NCBI RefSeq assembly: GCF_019242955.1
Contig: NZ_CP066129.1
Coordinates: 1,302,001 to 1,366,000, forward strand
Source: Morganella morganii
Lineage (GTDB): Bacteria; Pseudomonadota; Gammaproteobacteria; Enterobacterales; Enterobacteriaceae
Direction: 5' to 3'
Length of the DNA stretch: 64,000 bases
Shown here: piece after piece, positions 29,350-40,505 of the stretch
How positions within the stretch are numbered: position 1 is the stretch's first letter
Layout of the letters: each line of letters starts with the position of its first letter
The notes under the pieces: generated by a model
Database searches by the model: none
Seen by the model: the letters and a program-made list of their open reading frames with translations, nothing else
What the model was told of the DNA's origin: nothing
Translations under genes and position numbers: made by a program

Positions 29350-30138
29350 ATGGTTGATCGTAATTTTGACGATATCGCGGAAAAATTCACCCGCAATATC
29401 TATGGCACAACAAAAGGGCAAATCCGCGAAGCTGTGGTCTGGCAGGATCTGGACGCCTTACTGACACGGCTGAAGCCGGGTCCGCTGCGCATTCTCGATG
29501 CAGGCGGCGGTGACGGCTTTTTCTCCCGCCGTCTGGCTGCGCTGGGGCATCAGGTGGTATTGTGCGACCTGTCAGAAGAGATGATTGCCCGTGCACAACA
29601 GGCCGCGCAGGATGATGGTGTGGCAGAAAATATGTCCTTTATTCATTGTGCGGCACAGGATATCGCACTTCACACTGAGGGGGCGTTTGATCTGGTATTA
29701 TTTCATGCCGTTTTGGAGTGGATCACAGATCAAAAAGGTGCAATTGAAGCACTGACCGCTATAATAGCGGGCGGTGGTGCATTATCGTTAATGTTTTACA
29801 ATGCGAACGGACTTGTGATGCGAAATGCGATATTAGGCAATTTTCATCTGGCAACTCCGGAAATTCAGCGCCGCCGCAAGCGTTCGTTATCGCCGCAGAA
29901 TCCCCTTGTGCCGGAACAGGTTTATCAGTGGCTGGATGATTGCTGTCTGACTATTGAGGCAAAAACCGGTGTGCGGGTTTTCCATGATTATCTGCAGAGC
30001 CGCCAGTTACAAAACCGTGATTTCCCGGCGCTGCTGGCACTGGAGCAACGCTATTGCCGTCAGGAGCCTTATATCAGCTTAGGCCGTTATATTCACGTTA
30101 TGGCACGAAAACCGATCAGAAGGATGGACAATGAGTGA
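29350..30138 (+). CDS. cmoM: tRNA 5-carboxymethoxyuridine methyltransferase
   Basis: 262 residues from ATG 29350; the frame is open another 36 codons upstream, but [34 protein letters not shown] is the family start. It is a SAM-dependent class I methyltransferase. Motif I is [39 protein letters not shown] and [11 protein letters not shown] follow, and the C terminus is [22 protein letters not shown]. It methylates cmo5U34 of certain tRNAs to mcmo5U. It overlaps the mukF start by 8 nt, the conserved cmoM(smtA)-mukF-mukE-mukB operon. Confidence 0.97.
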   Translation: MVDRNFDDIAEKFTRNIYGTTKGQIREAVVWQDLDALLTRLKPGPLRILDAGGGDGFFSRRLAALGHQVVLCDLSEEMIARAQQAAQDDGVAENMSFIHCAAQDIALHTEGAFDLVLFHAVLEWITDQKGAIEALTAIIAGGGALSLMFYNANGLVMRNAILGNFHLATPEIQRRRKRSLSPQNPLVPEQVYQWLDDCCLTIEAKTGVRVFHDYLQSRQLQNRDFPALLALEQRYCRQEPYISLGRYIHVMARKPIRRMDNE

Positions 30139-31456
30139 GTTTACCCAAACAGTCCCGGAGCTCGTGGCATGGGCGCGAAAGAATGATTTCTCTATCGCAC
30201 TGCCGCCGGAACGGCTGGCTTTTTTACTGTCTGTTGCCGTGCTCAACAGTGAGCGCATCGACGGTGAAATGAGCGAAGGGGAACTGGTGGATGCCTTCCG
30301 TGAAGTCTGCAAAGGCTTTGAACAGACCACCGAATCTGTCGCGGTGCGTGCAAACAATGCCATCAATGATATGGTACGCCAGAAAATATTTAACCGTTTT
30401 ACCAGCGATTTATTTGAAGGTAATGCGATTTACCGTCTGACCCCGCTCGGGATCGGCATCAGTGATTATTATATCCGTCAGCGTGAGTTTTCCTCACTGC
30501 GTTTATCCATGCAGCTTTCCATTGTGGCCGGTGAACTGAGCCGCGCGGCAGATGCCGCCGAAGAGGGCGGGGATGAATATCACTGGCACCGTAATGTGTT
30601 TGCCCCGCTGAAATATTCAGTGGCGGAAATTTTTGACAGTATTGATATGTCGCAGCGCATTATGGATGAACAGCAAAACGGCGTGAAAGACGATATCGCC
30701 AAACTCCTGAACCAGGACTGGCAGGCCGCGATTGCCAACTGTGAGCAGCTGTTATCCGAAACCTCTCTGACGCTGCGGGAATTGCAGGATACCCTCGAAG
30801 CCGCCGGTGACAAATTGCAGGCAAACCTGCTGCGCATCCAGGACGCCAATATGAATACCACCACCGGATCTGAGCTGGTGGATAAACTGATTTTTGATTT
30901 GCAGGCCAAGCTTGACCGTATTATCAGCTGGGGCCAGCAGTCTATCGATTTATGGATCGGCTATGACCGCCATGTCCATAAATTTATCCGTACCGCCATC
31001 GATATGGATAAAAACCGTATTTTCTCGCAGCGTCTGCGCCACTCTGTTCAGCACTATTTTGATTCGCCGTGGGCACTGAATGTCGCCAATGCGGATCGCC
31101 TGCTGGATATGCGTGATGAGGAGATGGCACTGCGTGATGACGAAGTGACCGGGGAATTACCGCCGGATCTGGAATATGAAGAGTTCAGCGAGGTCAACGA
31201 GGAACTGGCGGCCATGATGGAAAGCGCGCTGGCGGTGTATAAAGCACAGGCGAAACCGCTGGATCTGGGTGCGGTTCTGCGTGATTACCTCGCGAAATAT
31301 CCGCGGAGCCGTCAGTTTGATGTGGCACGGATTATCGTGGATCAGGCCGTCCGCCTCGGGGTCGCCGATGCCGATTTCTCGGGCATTCCGGCGGAATGGT
31401 CAGCAATTAATGAATACGGAGCAAAGGTGCAGGCACATGTCATCGACACATATTGA
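30131..31456 (+). CDS. mukF: Chromosome condensin kleisin MukF
   Basis: 441 residues (440 in E. coli). It is the kleisin subunit of the MukBEF condensin that bridges MukB heads and binds MukE. An N-terminal winged-helix dimerisation domain ([32 protein letters not shown]) is followed by a helical middle segment and a C-terminal domain ending [18 protein letters not shown]. It overlaps cmoM at its 5' end and mukE at its 3' end by about 20 nt, which indicates coupled translation. Confidence 0.98.
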   Translation: MSEFTQTVPELVAWARKNDFSIALPPERLAFLLSVAVLNSERIDGEMSEGELVDAFREVCKGFEQTTESVAVRANNAINDMVRQKIFNRFTSDLFEGNAIYRLTPLGIGISDYYIRQREFSSLRLSMQLSIVAGELSRAADAAEEGGDEYHWHRNVFAPLKYSVAEIFDSIDMSQRIMDEQQNGVKDDIAKLLNQDWQAAIANCEQLLSETSLTLRELQDTLEAAGDKLQANLLRIQDANMNTTTGSELVDKLIFDLQAKLDRIISWGQQSIDLWIGYDRHVHKFIRTAIDMDKNRIFSQRLRHSVQHYFDSPWALNVANADRLLDMRDEEMALRDDEVTGELPPDLEYEEFSEVNEELAAMMESALAVYKAQAKPLDLGAVLRDYLAKYPRSRQFDVARIIVDQAVRLGVADADFSGIPAEWSAINEYGAKVQAHVIDTY

Positions 31457-32174
31457 ACAATTTATGTCAGCAAAGCTGGCTCAGGCACTTGCCAACAACC
31501 TTTTTCCGGAACTTGACAGCCAGTTACGCGCCGGCCGCCATATCGGCGTGGATGATCTGGATAATCACGCCTTTCTGATGGATTTCCAGGATGAACTGGA
31601 AGGTTTTTACGCCCGCTATAATGTGGAACTGGTTCGTGCACCGGAAGGGTTCTTCTATCTGCGTCCGCGTTCCACTACGCTGATCCCGCGCTCTGTCTTA
31701 TCCGAACTGGAAATGCTGGTCGGGAAAGTGTTGTGCTATCTGTATCTCAGCCCGGAGCGCCTGGCCAACCAGGGTATTTTCTCCACAGCAGAACTCTATG
31801 AGGAACTGCTGTCACTGGCGGATGAAGCCAAATTGCTGAAAGTGGTGAATAACCGCTCCACCGGGTCTGACCTGGACAAACAAAAATTACTGGAAAAAAC
31901 CCGTGGTGCGCTGAACCGTCTGCGCCGCCTGGGTATGATCACATTTGTTGCTGCGGATAACAGCCAGTTTGTGATTGCCGAGTCGGTTTTCCGCTTCGGT
32001 GCGGATGTCCGCAGCGGGGATGATCCGCGTGAGGCACAACTGCGTCTTATCCGTGACGGTGAGGCTCAGTCTCTTGCGGAAGAAGAAAAACATCCGCGCC
32101 CTGAGGATCAGGACGATGATAATGAAGAATCTGAAAATGACAACGCGACGGATGAAGCGGAGGATGAAGAATGA
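31437..32174 (+). CDS. mukE: Chromosome condensin subunit MukE
   Basis: 245 residues from ATG 31437; the open frame runs far upstream within mukF, but [31 protein letters not shown] is the family start and AAGG lies 9 nt before it. Tandem winged-helix domains show [51 protein letters not shown] and [12 protein letters not shown]. The C-terminal 30 residues are extremely acidic, longer than in E. coli but of the same kind. It partners MukF and regulates MukB. The stop overlaps the mukB start as ATGA. Confidence 0.98.
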   Translation: MSSTHIEQFMSAKLAQALANNLFPELDSQLRAGRHIGVDDLDNHAFLMDFQDELEGFYARYNVELVRAPEGFFYLRPRSTTLIPRSVLSELEMLVGKVLCYLYLSPERLANQGIFSTAELYEELLSLADEAKLLKVVNNRSTGSDLDKQKLLEKTRGALNRLRRLGMITFVAADNSQFVIAESVFRFGADVRSGDDPREAQLRLIRDGEAQSLAEEEKHPRPEDQDDDNEESENDNATDEAEDEE

Positions 32175-35100
32175 TTGAACGTGGTAAATTCCGCTCGCTC
32201 ACGTTAGTCAACTGGAACGGCTTTTTTGCGCGCACTTTTGATCTGGATGAGCTGGTCACCACCTTATCCGGCGGTAACGGTGCCGGTAAATCCACCACCA
32301 TGGCGGCGTTTATTACCGCTATGATCCCGGATTTAACCCTGCTGCACTTCCGTAACACCACCGAAGCCGGGGCAACATCCGGTTCCCGTGATAAAGGTCT
32401 GCACGGTAAACTGCGTCCGGGCGTGTGTTATGCCATGCTGGATGTGGTGAACTCCCGCCATCAGCGTGTGCTGGTGGGTGTGCGACTTCAGCAGATTGCC
32501 GGACGTGATAAAAAAGTCGATATCAAATCCTTTATGATTCAGGGATTGCCGACACAATACTCCCCGACACAGATTGTCAGCGAACAACTGGCTGAACGTC
32601 AGGTGCGGGTACTGCCGCTGAATGATCTGAAAGCACGCCTTGAGGATATCGAAGGTGTGCAATTCAAACAGTTTAACTCGATTACGGATTACCACTCGGT
32701 TCTGTTTGAACTGGGGGTTATCCCGAAACGCCTGCGTTCTGCGGGTGACCGCAGCAAATTCTACCGCCTGATTGAGGCCTCTCTGTACGGCGGTATCTCC
32801 AGTGCCATTACCCGTTCTCTGCGCGACTATTTACTGCCGGAGAACAGCGGAGTGCGTAAAGCGTTCCAGGATATGGAGGGGGCACTGCGCGAAAACCGTA
32901 TCACACTGGAAGCTATCCGCGTTACGCAGTCTGACCGCGACCTGTTCAAACACCTGATCACCGAAGCGACCGCGTATGTTTCCGCGGACTATATGCGTCA
33001 CGCCAATGAGCGCCGTGTGCATATCGATCAGGCACTGAATGTGCGCCGTGAACTGCTCGGCAGCCGTAAACAGCTGATCAGCGAACAGTTCCGCCAGGTG
33101 GAAATGTCCCGCGAACTGGCAGAGCAGACAGCGTCATCGGCTGATCTGGAAACCGATTACCAGGCGGCGAGTGATCACCTGTCTCTGGTACAGACAGCGA
33201 TGCGTCAGCAGGAAAAAATTGACCGCTATCAGGCCGATGTGGAAGAGCTGACATTCCGTCTGGAAGAACAGACTGAAGTGGCGGAAGAAGCGGCAGAACA
33301 GCTGGCAGAATATGAAGAACGCAACCATGTTGCGGAAGAGGAAGTGGATGAACTGAAAAGCCAGCTGGCCGATTACCAGCAGGCACTGGACGTTCAGCAG
33401 ACCCGCGCCATTCAGTATCAGCAGGCATTACAGGCACTGGAACGCGCCAAAGCCGTGTGTCAGCTGCCGCAGCTGGATATTGATTCACTGGATGAATGGC
33501 TGGAAACCTTCCGCGCCCGCGAAGAGCAGGCAACCGAATCCCTGTTAGGGCTTGAGCAGAAAATGAGTGTGGCACAGGCTGCACACAGTCAGTTCTCTCA
33601 GGCGTATGAGCTGGTGAAATCCGTTGTGGGTGAAGTCAGCCGCAGCGAAGCATACCAGACTGCCCGTGAATTACTGCGCGACCTGCCGTCACAGCAGATG
33701 ATGGCTGACCGTGTACAACCGCTGCGTCAGCAGTTATCAGAACTCGAACAGCGCCTGCACAGTCAGCACAATGCACAGAAATCGCTGGATGATTTCTGCA
33801 AGCGCATCGGGCAGCAGATTGAGGCGGACGGGCTGGATGACATGCTGATGACCCTTGAGGCGCAGCAGGAAAGCCTGAGTGTCAGTGTCAGTGAAAGCGG
33901 TGAGCGCCGCATGGAAATGCGCCAGCAGGCAGAACAGCTGAAGCAGCAGATCCAGTCGCTGACCGTCAAAGCGCCGGCCTGGCTGGCGGCACAGGAAGCA
34001 CTGACACAACTGTGTGAACAGTCACATGAAACGTTCACCAGCACCAATGATGTTACCGAATATATGCAGCAGTTGCTGGAGCGTGAGCGCGAAGTCACTG
34101 TTGAGCGTGATGAAATCGCGCTGAAAAAAGCACAGCTGGAAAAAGATATTGAGCGGCTCAGTCAGCCGAGCGGTGCGGAAGACGGCCGTATGCTGGGACT
34201 GGCGGAGCGTTTCGGCGGTATATTACTGTCCGAAATCTATGATGACATCACCATTGATGACGCACCGTATTTCTCGGCCCTGTACGGTCCGGCACGCCAT
34301 GCGATTGTGGTACCTGACCTCAGTGCTGTGCGCCCGATGCTGGATGCGCTCGATGATTGCCCGGAAGATCTCTATCTGATTGAAGGGGACCCGCAATCCT
34401 TTGATGACAGTGTCTTCACCACCGAAGAGCTGGAACGTGCCGTGCTGGTACGCAGCACCGATCGCCAGTGGCGTTATTCCCGCTTCCCGTCAGTGCCGCT
34501 GTTCGGCCGTGCGGCGCGGGAAAATCAGCTGGCGGTGCTGGAGCATGAACGGGATGAGCTGGCAGAACGTCTGGCAACGCTCTCCTTTGATGTCCAGAAA
34601 ATGCAGCGTGCCCACCAGGCATTCAGCCGTTTCGTCGGTAAAAATATCTCTGTGGCCTTTGAGGCTGATCCGGAAGCGGAAATCCGCACACTGAATCAGC
34701 GCCGTAATGAGCTGGAGCGGGAACTGGCGCAGTTTGAGGATCAGACTGCCGTTGCCCGTCAGCAGTACGCGCAGGTCAAAGAAAATCTGAGCATCCTGAA
34801 CCGCCTGATCCCGAATACGGCTCTGCTGCTTGATGAAACACTGGCGGATCGTGCGGATGAGATCCGCGATGCACTGACCGATGCACAGGAGTCTGCCCGC
34901 CATATCCAGCAGTACGGCACGGCACTGCGTAAGCTGGAACCGATGGTTGCTGTTCTCCAGAGTGATCCGGAGCAGCACGAAGCGCTGATCCGCGATTATG
35001 AAAACGCGAAACAGGTTCAGCAGCAGGCACGTCAGCAGGCGTTTGCCCTGGAAGAGGTCGCACAGCGCCGTCAGCACTTTAATTACGGCGAATCTGCCGG

Positions 35101-36658
35101 CATGCTGACAGAAAATGCTGATCTCAACGACAAACTGCGTCAGCGTCTGGAACATGCGGAATCTGATCGTACCCGCAGCCGTGAAATGCTGCGCCAGCAG
35201 CAGACCAAATGTGCGGAGTTCAACCAGGTACTGGCCTCACTGCGCAGTTCGTATGAAACTAAATCAGACATGCTGCGCGAACTTGAGCGTGAAATGAGCG
35301 AGATTGGTGTTCAGGCGGATGCCAATGCGGAAGAGCGTGCCCGCGTACGTCGTGATGAACTGTACAATCAGGTCAGCCATAACCGTGCCCGTATCAATCA
35401 GCTGGAAAAACAGCTGGGGATCGGGGAATCGGAAATGGACAACCTGCAAAAACGCCTGCGTAAAGCGGAACGTGATTACCAGCAAATCCGTGAACAGGTG
35501 GTTACCGCCAAAGCGGGCTGGTGTGCCGTGATGCGGATGGTGAAAGAGAGTGGTGTTGAGCGCCGCCTCCACCGCCGTGAACTGGCCTATGAAGATGCCG
35601 ATACACTGCGTTCTATGTCGGATAAAGCGCTCGGGGCACTGCGCCAGGCGGTGGCGGATAACGAGCATCTGCGTGATGCGCTGCGTCTGTCCGAAGATCC
35701 GAAGCGTCCGGAACGCAAAGTACAGTTCTTTATTGAAGTGTACCGCCACCTGCGCGAACGTATCCGTCAGGATATTATCAAAACGGATGATCCGATCGAC
35801 GCCATCGAACAGATGGAAATCGAGCTGGCCCGTCTGACTGACGAACTGACCGCCCGTGAACAGAAACTGGCGATCAGCTCGAAAAGTGTGGCCAATATCA
35901 TCCGCAAAACCATTCAGCGTGAACAGAACCGTATCCGCATGCTCAACCAGGGGTTGCAGGCTGTGGCATTCGGTCAGGTCAAAGGTGTGCGTCTGAATGT
36001 CAATATCCGTGAAAGTCACGCAATACTGCTGGATGTCTTATCTGAAGAGCACGAGCAGCATCAGGACTTGTTCGCCAGCCAGCGCCTGACTTTCTCGGAA
36101 GCGATGGCGAAACTCTATCAGCGCCTGAACCCGCAGGTGGATATGGGGCAGCGTCTGCCGCAGACCATCGGTGAGGAACTGCTGGATTACCGTAACTACC
36201 TTGAGCTGGAAGTGGAAGTCAACCGTGGTTCAGATGGCTGGCTGAAAGCCGAGAGCGGGGCGTTATCCACCGGTGAGGCGATTGGTACCGGTATGTCGAT
36301 TCTGGTGATGGTGGTGCAGAGCTGGGAAGAAGAATCCCGCCGTCTGCGCAGCAAAGATATTTCACCGTGCCGTCTGCTGTTCCTGGATGAAGCAGCACGT
36401 CTGGATGCAAAATCTATCGCCACGCTGTTTGAACTGTGTGATCGCTTACAGATGCAGCTGATCATTGCGGCCCCGGAAAATATCAGTCCGGAAAAAGGCA
36501 CGACGTACAAACTGGTGCGTAAAGTCTTCAACAATCAGGAACATGTGCATGTGGTGGGACTGCGCGGCTTCGGCCAGCCGGAACCAACGCTGGCATTACC
36601 TGAACCGGTGACAGAAGATGAGAACGACGGGGAAAACGGGGAAGAAGAGCAGGATTAA
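32171..36658 (+). CDS. mukB: Chromosome partition SMC-like ATPase MukB
   Basis: 1495 residues (1486 in E. coli), the DNA-loop-forming ATPase of the MukBEF condensin. Walker [10 protein letters not shown] is at residues 34-42. Two long Gln/Glu-rich coiled coils surround a hinge near residues 650-780 that begins around [18 protein letters not shown]. The C-terminal head holds the signature [18 protein letters not shown] and Walker [15 protein letters not shown]. The end is acidic and Glu/Asp-rich. Its 4-nt overlap with mukE and the following strong terminator define the operon end. Confidence 0.99.
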   Translation: MIERGKFRSLTLVNWNGFFARTFDLDELVTTLSGGNGAGKSTTMAAFITAMIPDLTLLHFRNTTEAGATSGSRDKGLHGKLRPGVCYAMLDVVNSRHQRVLVGVRLQQIAGRDKKVDIKSFMIQGLPTQYSPTQIVSEQLAERQVRVLPLNDLKARLEDIEGVQFKQFNSITDYHSVLFELGVIPKRLRSAGDRSKFYRLIEASLYGGISSAITRSLRDYLLPENSGVRKAFQDMEGALRENRITLEAIRVTQSDRDLFKHLITEATAYVSADYMRHANERRVHIDQALNVRRELLGSRKQLISEQFRQVEMSRELAEQTASSADLETDYQAASDHLSLVQTAMRQQEKIDRYQADVEELTFRLEEQTEVAEEAAEQLAEYEERNHVAEEEVDELKSQLADYQQALDVQQTRAIQYQQALQALERAKAVCQLPQLDIDSLDEWLETFRAREEQATESLLGLEQKMSVAQAAHSQFSQAYELVKSVVGEVSRSEAYQTARELLRDLPSQQMMADRVQPLRQQLSELEQRLHSQHNAQKSLDDFCKRIGQQIEADGLDDMLMTLEAQQESLSVSVSESGERRMEMRQQAEQLKQQIQSLTVKAPAWLAAQEALTQLCEQSHETFTSTNDVTEYMQQLLEREREVTVERDEIALKKAQLEKDIERLSQPSGAEDGRMLGLAERFGGILLSEIYDDITIDDAPYFSALYGPARHAIVVPDLSAVRPMLDALDDCPEDLYLIEGDPQSFDDSVFTTEELERAVLVRSTDRQWRYSRFPSVPLFGRAARENQLAVLEHERDELAERLATLSFDVQKMQRAHQAFSRFVGKNISVAFEADPEAEIRTLNQRRNELERELAQFEDQTAVARQQYAQVKENLSILNRLIPNTALLLDETLADRADEIRDALTDAQESARHIQQYGTALRKLEPMVAVLQSDPEQHEALIRDYENAKQVQQQARQQAFALEEVAQRRQHFNYGESAGMLTENADLNDKLRQRLEHAESDRTRSREMLRQQQTKCAEFNQVLASLRSSYETKSDMLRELEREMSEIGVQADANAEERARVRRDELYNQVSHNRARINQLEKQLGIGESEMDNLQKRLRKAERDYQQIREQVVTAKAGWCAVMRMVKESGVERRLHRRELAYEDADTLRSMSDKALGALRQAVADNEHLRDALRLSEDPKRPERKVQFFIEVYRHLRERIRQDIIKTDDPIDAIEQMEIELARLTDELTAREQKLAISSKSVANIIRKTIQREQNRIRMLNQGLQAVAFGQVKGVRLNVNIRESHAILLDVLSEEHEQHQDLFASQRLTFSEAMAKLYQRLNPQVDMGQRLPQTIGEELLDYRNYLELEVEVNRGSDGWLKAESGALSTGEAIGTGMSILVMVVQSWEEESRRLRSKDISPCRLLFLDEAARLDAKSIATLFELCDRLQMQLIIAAPENISPEKGTTYKLVRKVFNNQEHVHVVGLRGFGQPEPTLALPEPVTEDENDGENGEEEQD

Positions 36659-36682
36659 TTCTTTCCTCCGGGGTTTTCTCTG

Positions 36683-36720
36683 AAACGGATGAGCGTATTA
36701 CTGCGCTCATCCGTTTTTTT
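36683..36720 (+). terminator. Terminator of the cmoM-mukFEB operon
   Basis: Perfect 13-bp stem AAACGGATGAGCG (36683-36695) / CGCTCATCCGTTT (36704-36716) with an 8-nt loop and TTTTTTT. It also faces the end of the convergent hydrolase gene. Confidence 0.93.
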
Positions 36721-36723
36721 ATA

Positions 36724-37401
36724 TCAGCGCTGTGAATCTAAAATCTCGTTGTTATTCACAACATCCTGCGCTTTGGTATAGCTCTCAATCAGTAACTGAT
36801 AGGCCGGGAAAATCTGCGTGTACGCCTGTGCCCATTCTGCCGCATCGGCGCGGTTCCAGGTTTTTTGCAGTTCAGAGGCGACCGCGGCGGTATCCATCGG
36901 TACAACACCCGCCTGGACAACGCGTGCCAGCGTAATTTCCTGCGCCATTTTGGTATAGGTGCCGGAAGCATCAATCACCGCAAATACCTGATAGCCGTCG
37001 GCTACGGCACTGATAGCCGGGAATGCCATACAAACGCTGGTGATTGTACCGGCAATAATTAACTGTTTTTTACCCGATGCTTTCACTGCGGCCACAAATT
37101 CCGGGTTATCCCAGGCATTAATTTCACCTTTACGCGCAATATACTGAGCATGCGGCGCATTCTGATGAATTTCCGGGATCAGCGGGCCATTCGGACCCTG
37201 CGGAACGGAGGCGGTGGTGATCACCGGGATATTGGCGAGTGTTGCCATTTTTGCCAGTACGGCGGCTCTGGCGCGTAATTCCGTCATCGGCATATCGCCG
37301 ACAGTCTGGAACAGTCCGCTCTGATGATCGATTAACAGCATCAGTGCATCATCAGGATTAATAACAGGACGCTGACCATTAAAGTTTGCCGGAATACTCA
37401 T
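36724..37401 (-). CDS. YcaC-like isochorismatase-family hydrolase
   Basis: 225 residues of the cysteine-hydrolase superfamily. The catalytic triad is visible: D25 in LLIDHQSGL, K91 in YIARKGEINAWDN and C124 in GTITSVCMAFPA. Blocks ITTASVPQGPNGPLIPEI and ASGKKQLIIAGTITSV align well with E. coli YcaC, whose substrate is not known, so no reaction is claimed. A strong GAGGG lies 7 nt before ATG 37401. An 18-bp palindrome stands about 130 bases upstream, in the shared region with aphA. It may be induced singly by a local regulator, although no regulator gene is present here. Confidence 0.9.
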   Translation of the reverse strand: MSIPANFNGQRPVINPDDALMLLIDHQSGLFQTVGDMPMTELRARAAVLAKMATLANIPVITTASVPQGPNGPLIPEIHQNAPHAQYIARKGEINAWDNPEFVAAVKASGKKQLIIAGTITSVCMAFPAISAVADGYQVFAVIDASGTYTKMAQEITLARVVQAGVVPMDTAAVASELQKTWNRADAAEWAQAYTQIFPAYQLLIESYTKAQDVVNNNEILDSQR

Positions 37402-37533
37402 TTTAAGACCCTCGTTTATGATAATTTGAACATTATTTTTGTTTAAACAGGGTGTTTATCAGAAACACTCTGTTGTGCGGATTAAAATTAATGCATAAGC
37501 GAAAGTCTGAGTAGTGCGGATATTGATAAACAA

Positions 37534-37551
37534 TGTTCTGAATTCAGAACA
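37534..37551. promoter_or_regulatory. 18-bp perfect palindrome, operator candidate
   Basis: TGTTCTGAATTCAGAACA, perfectly self-complementary, in the divergent space between the YcaC-like hydrolase (minus) and aphA (plus). Its size and symmetry suit a dimeric repressor or activator. There is no T tract or loop as expected for a terminator. The cognate factor cannot be named from the sequence. Confidence 0.55.
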
Positions 37552-37679
37552 ATCAGGCGGGGATCTGATGCTATCAGGAGGCAGTATTCCTCACAGTGTG
37601 ATCTGAATAACGTTAATATGAAACAGGAATAGTTAGATTTTCACTCCGCGTGATCGACACAGAAAATTAAGGATACACA

Positions 37680-38393
37680 ATGCGTAAACTGACCCTCACC
37701 CTGAGTGCTCTGGCACTCGCTCTGAGCCTCAACAGTGTGGCTGATGCCAAAGTATACATGCCGGAAAAAGTCAGTGACGGCGTGACAGCGGCTCAGCTGG
37801 CACAGCAGCATGCCATTCACTGGATTTCGGTTGAACAAATTGAAGAGAGTCTGAAAGGGCAGCCGCCGATGGCGGTGGGCTTTGATATTGATGACACCGT
37901 CTTATTTTCAAGCCCGGGTTTTTACCGCGGTAAACTGGAATACTCCCCGAACGATTTCAGTTATCTGAAAAACCCGGAATTCTGGGAAAAAATGAATAAT
38001 GAGTGGGATAAATTCAGCATGCCGAAAAAATCCGGTATGGATCTGGTGCAAATGCATCTGAAACGTGGCGACACCGTGTATTTCATCACCGGACGCAGCA
38101 AAACCAAAACAGAAACAGTGACTAAATACGTGCAGGAAGGGCTGCGCATCCCGGCGGATAAAATGAATCCGGTTATTTTTGCCGGTGATGAGGAAGGGCA
38201 GAATAATAAAGTCAGCTGGATGCGTGATCACAAACTGAAAATTTATTACGGTGATGCGGATGCGGATATTGCCGCGGCCCGTGAACTGAACATCCGGGGG
38301 ATCCGGGTATTACGTGCATCAAATTCCTCTTATCAGCCACTGCCGAAAGCCGGTCAGTTCGGCGAAGAAGTGGTTATTAATTCCGAATATTAA
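37680..38393 (+). CDS. aphA: Class B acid phosphatase (AphA/NapA)
   Basis: 237 residues, same as E. coli AphA. It is a periplasmic homotetrameric non-specific phosphatase and phosphotransferase of the HAD (DDDD) superfamily. The signal peptide [23 protein letters not shown] is followed by motif I with nucleophile D69 and D71 in [28 protein letters not shown], the motif II region [14 protein letters not shown] and motif [13 protein letters not shown] follow, and the end is [11 protein letters not shown]. This matches the enzyme long known from M. morganii as NapA. It stands alone with a terminator behind it. Confidence 0.97.
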   Translation: MRKLTLTLSALALALSLNSVADAKVYMPEKVSDGVTAAQLAQQHAIHWISVEQIEESLKGQPPMAVGFDIDDTVLFSSPGFYRGKLEYSPNDFSYLKNPEFWEKMNNEWDKFSMPKKSGMDLVQMHLKRGDTVYFITGRSKTKTETVTKYVQEGLRIPADKMNPVIFAGDEEGQNNKVSWMRDHKLKIYYGDADADIAAARELNIRGIRVLRASNSSYQPLPKAGQFGEEVVINSEY

Positions 38394-38414
38394 TTATCAT
38401 CTGCCGGTCATCTA

Positions 38415-38452
38415 ACAACGCCGCCGGGGTGCGGCGTTGTTTGTCTCTTTTT
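38415..38452 (+). terminator. Terminator of aphA
   Basis: 10-bp perfect stem ACAACGCCGC (38415-38424) / GCGGCGTTGT (38431-38440) with a 6-nt loop, followed by the moderately T-rich TTGTCTCTTTTT. Confidence 0.8.
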
Positions 38453-38534
38453 ATCTGTGCAAAAACAGCGAATGAGATGTATTTCAGATATCCTGCAACG
38501 GCTGTTTATGTAAATAGTACAGTGTATTCATCTT

Positions 38535-38559
38535 AAAAAGGCGTATTTGCGCCTTTTTT
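38535..38559 (+). terminator. Orphan intrinsic terminator upstream of ldtD
   Basis: 9-bp stem AAAAAGGCG (38535-38543) / CGCCTTTTT (38550-38558) with a 6-nt loop and six T. The aphA transcript already has its own terminator 95 nt earlier and ldtD starts 150 nt later, so this one has no obvious gene. It could end a small RNA from the 38441-38534 interval or simply insulate ldtD. TATACT at 38642-38647 is a possible ldtD -10. Confidence 0.75.
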
Positions 38560-38707
38560 CTACGATTTTTTCGTTATCCTATTTTCAATTATTCTCTGAC
38601 AGGTAAAATCAGCAGGGAAGTCATTTACACGATGTATTTACTATACTGATCATAAGTATTAACAATTGTCCGGAACAGACATAATAAAAAAATAAGAGAG
38701 GGATGTT

Positions 38708-40441
38708 ATGGTGACGGGAGTTAAAAAAGTTGTTCCCATTTCCGCCATGATAGGAACACTGTTACTGACGCCGGTTTCGTGGGCTTCAACAGCTCCGGTA
38801 ACGCATCTGACAGAAGCAGATGCCAAAGTGGAAAACCTGAAAGTATTTTCACAATCGCCTGAAAATACAGAAACGCAGCCCGCAGAACCGGTGGCCGGTG
38901 TGACTGCACTGCCCCTGAACGATGTCGCTGACAGTATCCGCCGTGAAGTCCCGGCGGCAACACCATTACTTTATACCGATACACTGACAAACATTTATGC
39001 GGAACATCAGCTGAAGCCGCTGTGGACCGATGAAAAAGCACGTCTGTCTCTGGAAAATCAGCTGGCGGAAGCCGCACTTGCCGGATTTCAGCCGCAGTTT
39101 ACTGCCTGGCTGAATGCACTGGCACAGCCGGATCTGACCCCGCTGGCACGGGATATGATTTTAACCGATGCTGCGCTGGGTTATCTCTATTACCTGGACA
39201 ATGTCGGCACCAAAGGCGATAAATGGCTGTACGGCGCCCGTCCGTTCACATTTTCGGCTGTCAGTGAACCATCACTGGCGCGGCTGAATACGGCGGCACA
39301 TAACGGCACGCTGGCCGCATTTACCGATACGCTGCTGCCGGCGAATAAGATGTATCAGCCGATGCGTAAAGCGATGCTGACGCAACTGGCCGACACCGCG
39401 CCGTGGCCGGAAATGGTGATTAACCGGACACTGCGCCCGGGAGAAAGTCATGAATCTGTCGGCGCACTGCGGGAAATCCTGCACCGTTTTAATCTGATCT
39501 CAGCCAATGACATGATGAGCGCCGGTGCAGCGTATGATAAAACGCTGGTGGCGGCGGTTAAGGAGTTTCAGTTACAGCACGGGCTGGAAGCCGATGGTGT
39601 CATCGGTAAACAGACCCGCGAATGGCTGAATAAAACACCACAGATGCGGGCGGCCATAATGGCGGTGAATATTCAGCGTCTGCGTATCACGCCTGACAAT
39701 CAGCCGACAGCTATCCTGGTGAATATTCCGGATTTCTCACTGTATTTCTATGTGGATAATAACCTGATTCTGGAATCCAGAACGATTGTCGGCCGTTCGG
39801 AACGCAAAACGCCGATTATGTCCAGCGCGTTGAATAATGTGGTGATCAACCCGCCGTGGACAGTACCGCCGACCATGAGCCGTCAGGATATTGTGCCGCG
39901 CGGCAGGGCTGATCCAAGCTATTTCAGCAGCCGGGGTTATACTATTTATAACGGATGGAGTAATAATGCGTCGGTGATCGACCCGTACAGTATTGACTGG
40001 AGTGTTATTACACCGTCAAACTTCCCGTACCGGATCACTCAGGCACCGGGGCCGTCCAACTCACTGGGCCGTTATAAATTCAATATGCCGAACTCAGAGG
40101 CAATTTATCTGCACGATACACCGAATCACAGCCTGTTTAATAAAAATATGCGGGCTATCAGTTCCGGTTGCGTCCGGGTGAATAAAGCCAAAGATCTCGC
40201 GGCGATCCTCCTTGGTGATGCCGGATGGAACGAAACCCGTGTGGATGGTGCACTGAAAGCGGGCAGTACCCGTTATGTCTCTATCCCGAACCGGATTCCG
40301 GTTTATCTCTATTATCAGACTGCCTGGGTCAATGCGGAGAATATCCCGCAATATCGCGCGGATATTTACCGCTACGATGACAGCAGTCTGAAAGGTATTG
40401 ATAAATTAACGGATATCACACCGTTCCTGATAAAAAGCTGA
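38708..40441 (+). CDS. ldtD: L,D-transpeptidase LdtD (YcbB type)
   Basis: 577 residues, somewhat shorter than the 615 of E. coli. It forms 3-3 cross-links between diaminopimelate residues in periplasmic peptidoglycan and confers beta-lactam bypass when active. The N-terminal signal or anchor is KKVVPISAMIGTLLLTPVSWAS. A scaffold domain follows, then a peptidoglycan-binding domain (LREILHRFNLISAN to EADGVIGKQTREWLN). The YkuD catalytic domain has ILVNIPDFSLYFYVDN, HDTPNHSLFNKNMRAISSGCVRV with catalytic Cys488, and its His in HDT. Capping-loop insert residues are present (SRQDIVPRGRADPSYF). mepK lies downstream, as in E. coli. Confidence 0.95.
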   Translation: MVTGVKKVVPISAMIGTLLLTPVSWASTAPVTHLTEADAKVENLKVFSQSPENTETQPAEPVAGVTALPLNDVADSIRREVPAATPLLYTDTLTNIYAEHQLKPLWTDEKARLSLENQLAEAALAGFQPQFTAWLNALAQPDLTPLARDMILTDAALGYLYYLDNVGTKGDKWLYGARPFTFSAVSEPSLARLNTAAHNGTLAAFTDTLLPANKMYQPMRKAMLTQLADTAPWPEMVINRTLRPGESHESVGALREILHRFNLISANDMMSAGAAYDKTLVAAVKEFQLQHGLEADGVIGKQTREWLNKTPQMRAAIMAVNIQRLRITPDNQPTAILVNIPDFSLYFYVDNNLILESRTIVGRSERKTPIMSSALNNVVINPPWTVPPTMSRQDIVPRGRADPSYFSSRGYTIYNGWSNNASVIDPYSIDWSVITPSNFPYRITQAPGPSNSLGRYKFNMPNSEAIYLHDTPNHSLFNKNMRAISSGCVRVNKAKDLAAILLGDAGWNETRVDGALKAGSTRYVSIPNRIPVYLYYQTAWVNAENIPQYRADIYRYDDSSLKGIDKLTDITPFLIKS

Positions 40442-40448
40442 ACATATT

Positions 40449-40484
40449 AAGCCGCTTGTTTATTATCAATAAGCGGCTTTTTTC
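40449..40484 (+). terminator. Terminator of ldtD
   Basis: 9-bp stem AAGCCGCTT (40449-40457) / AAGCGGCTT (40471-40479), 13-nt loop, followed by TTTTTT. Separates ldtD from mepK. Confidence 0.85.
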
Positions 40485-40505
40485 TTATATTAATATAATT
40501 AAAAA

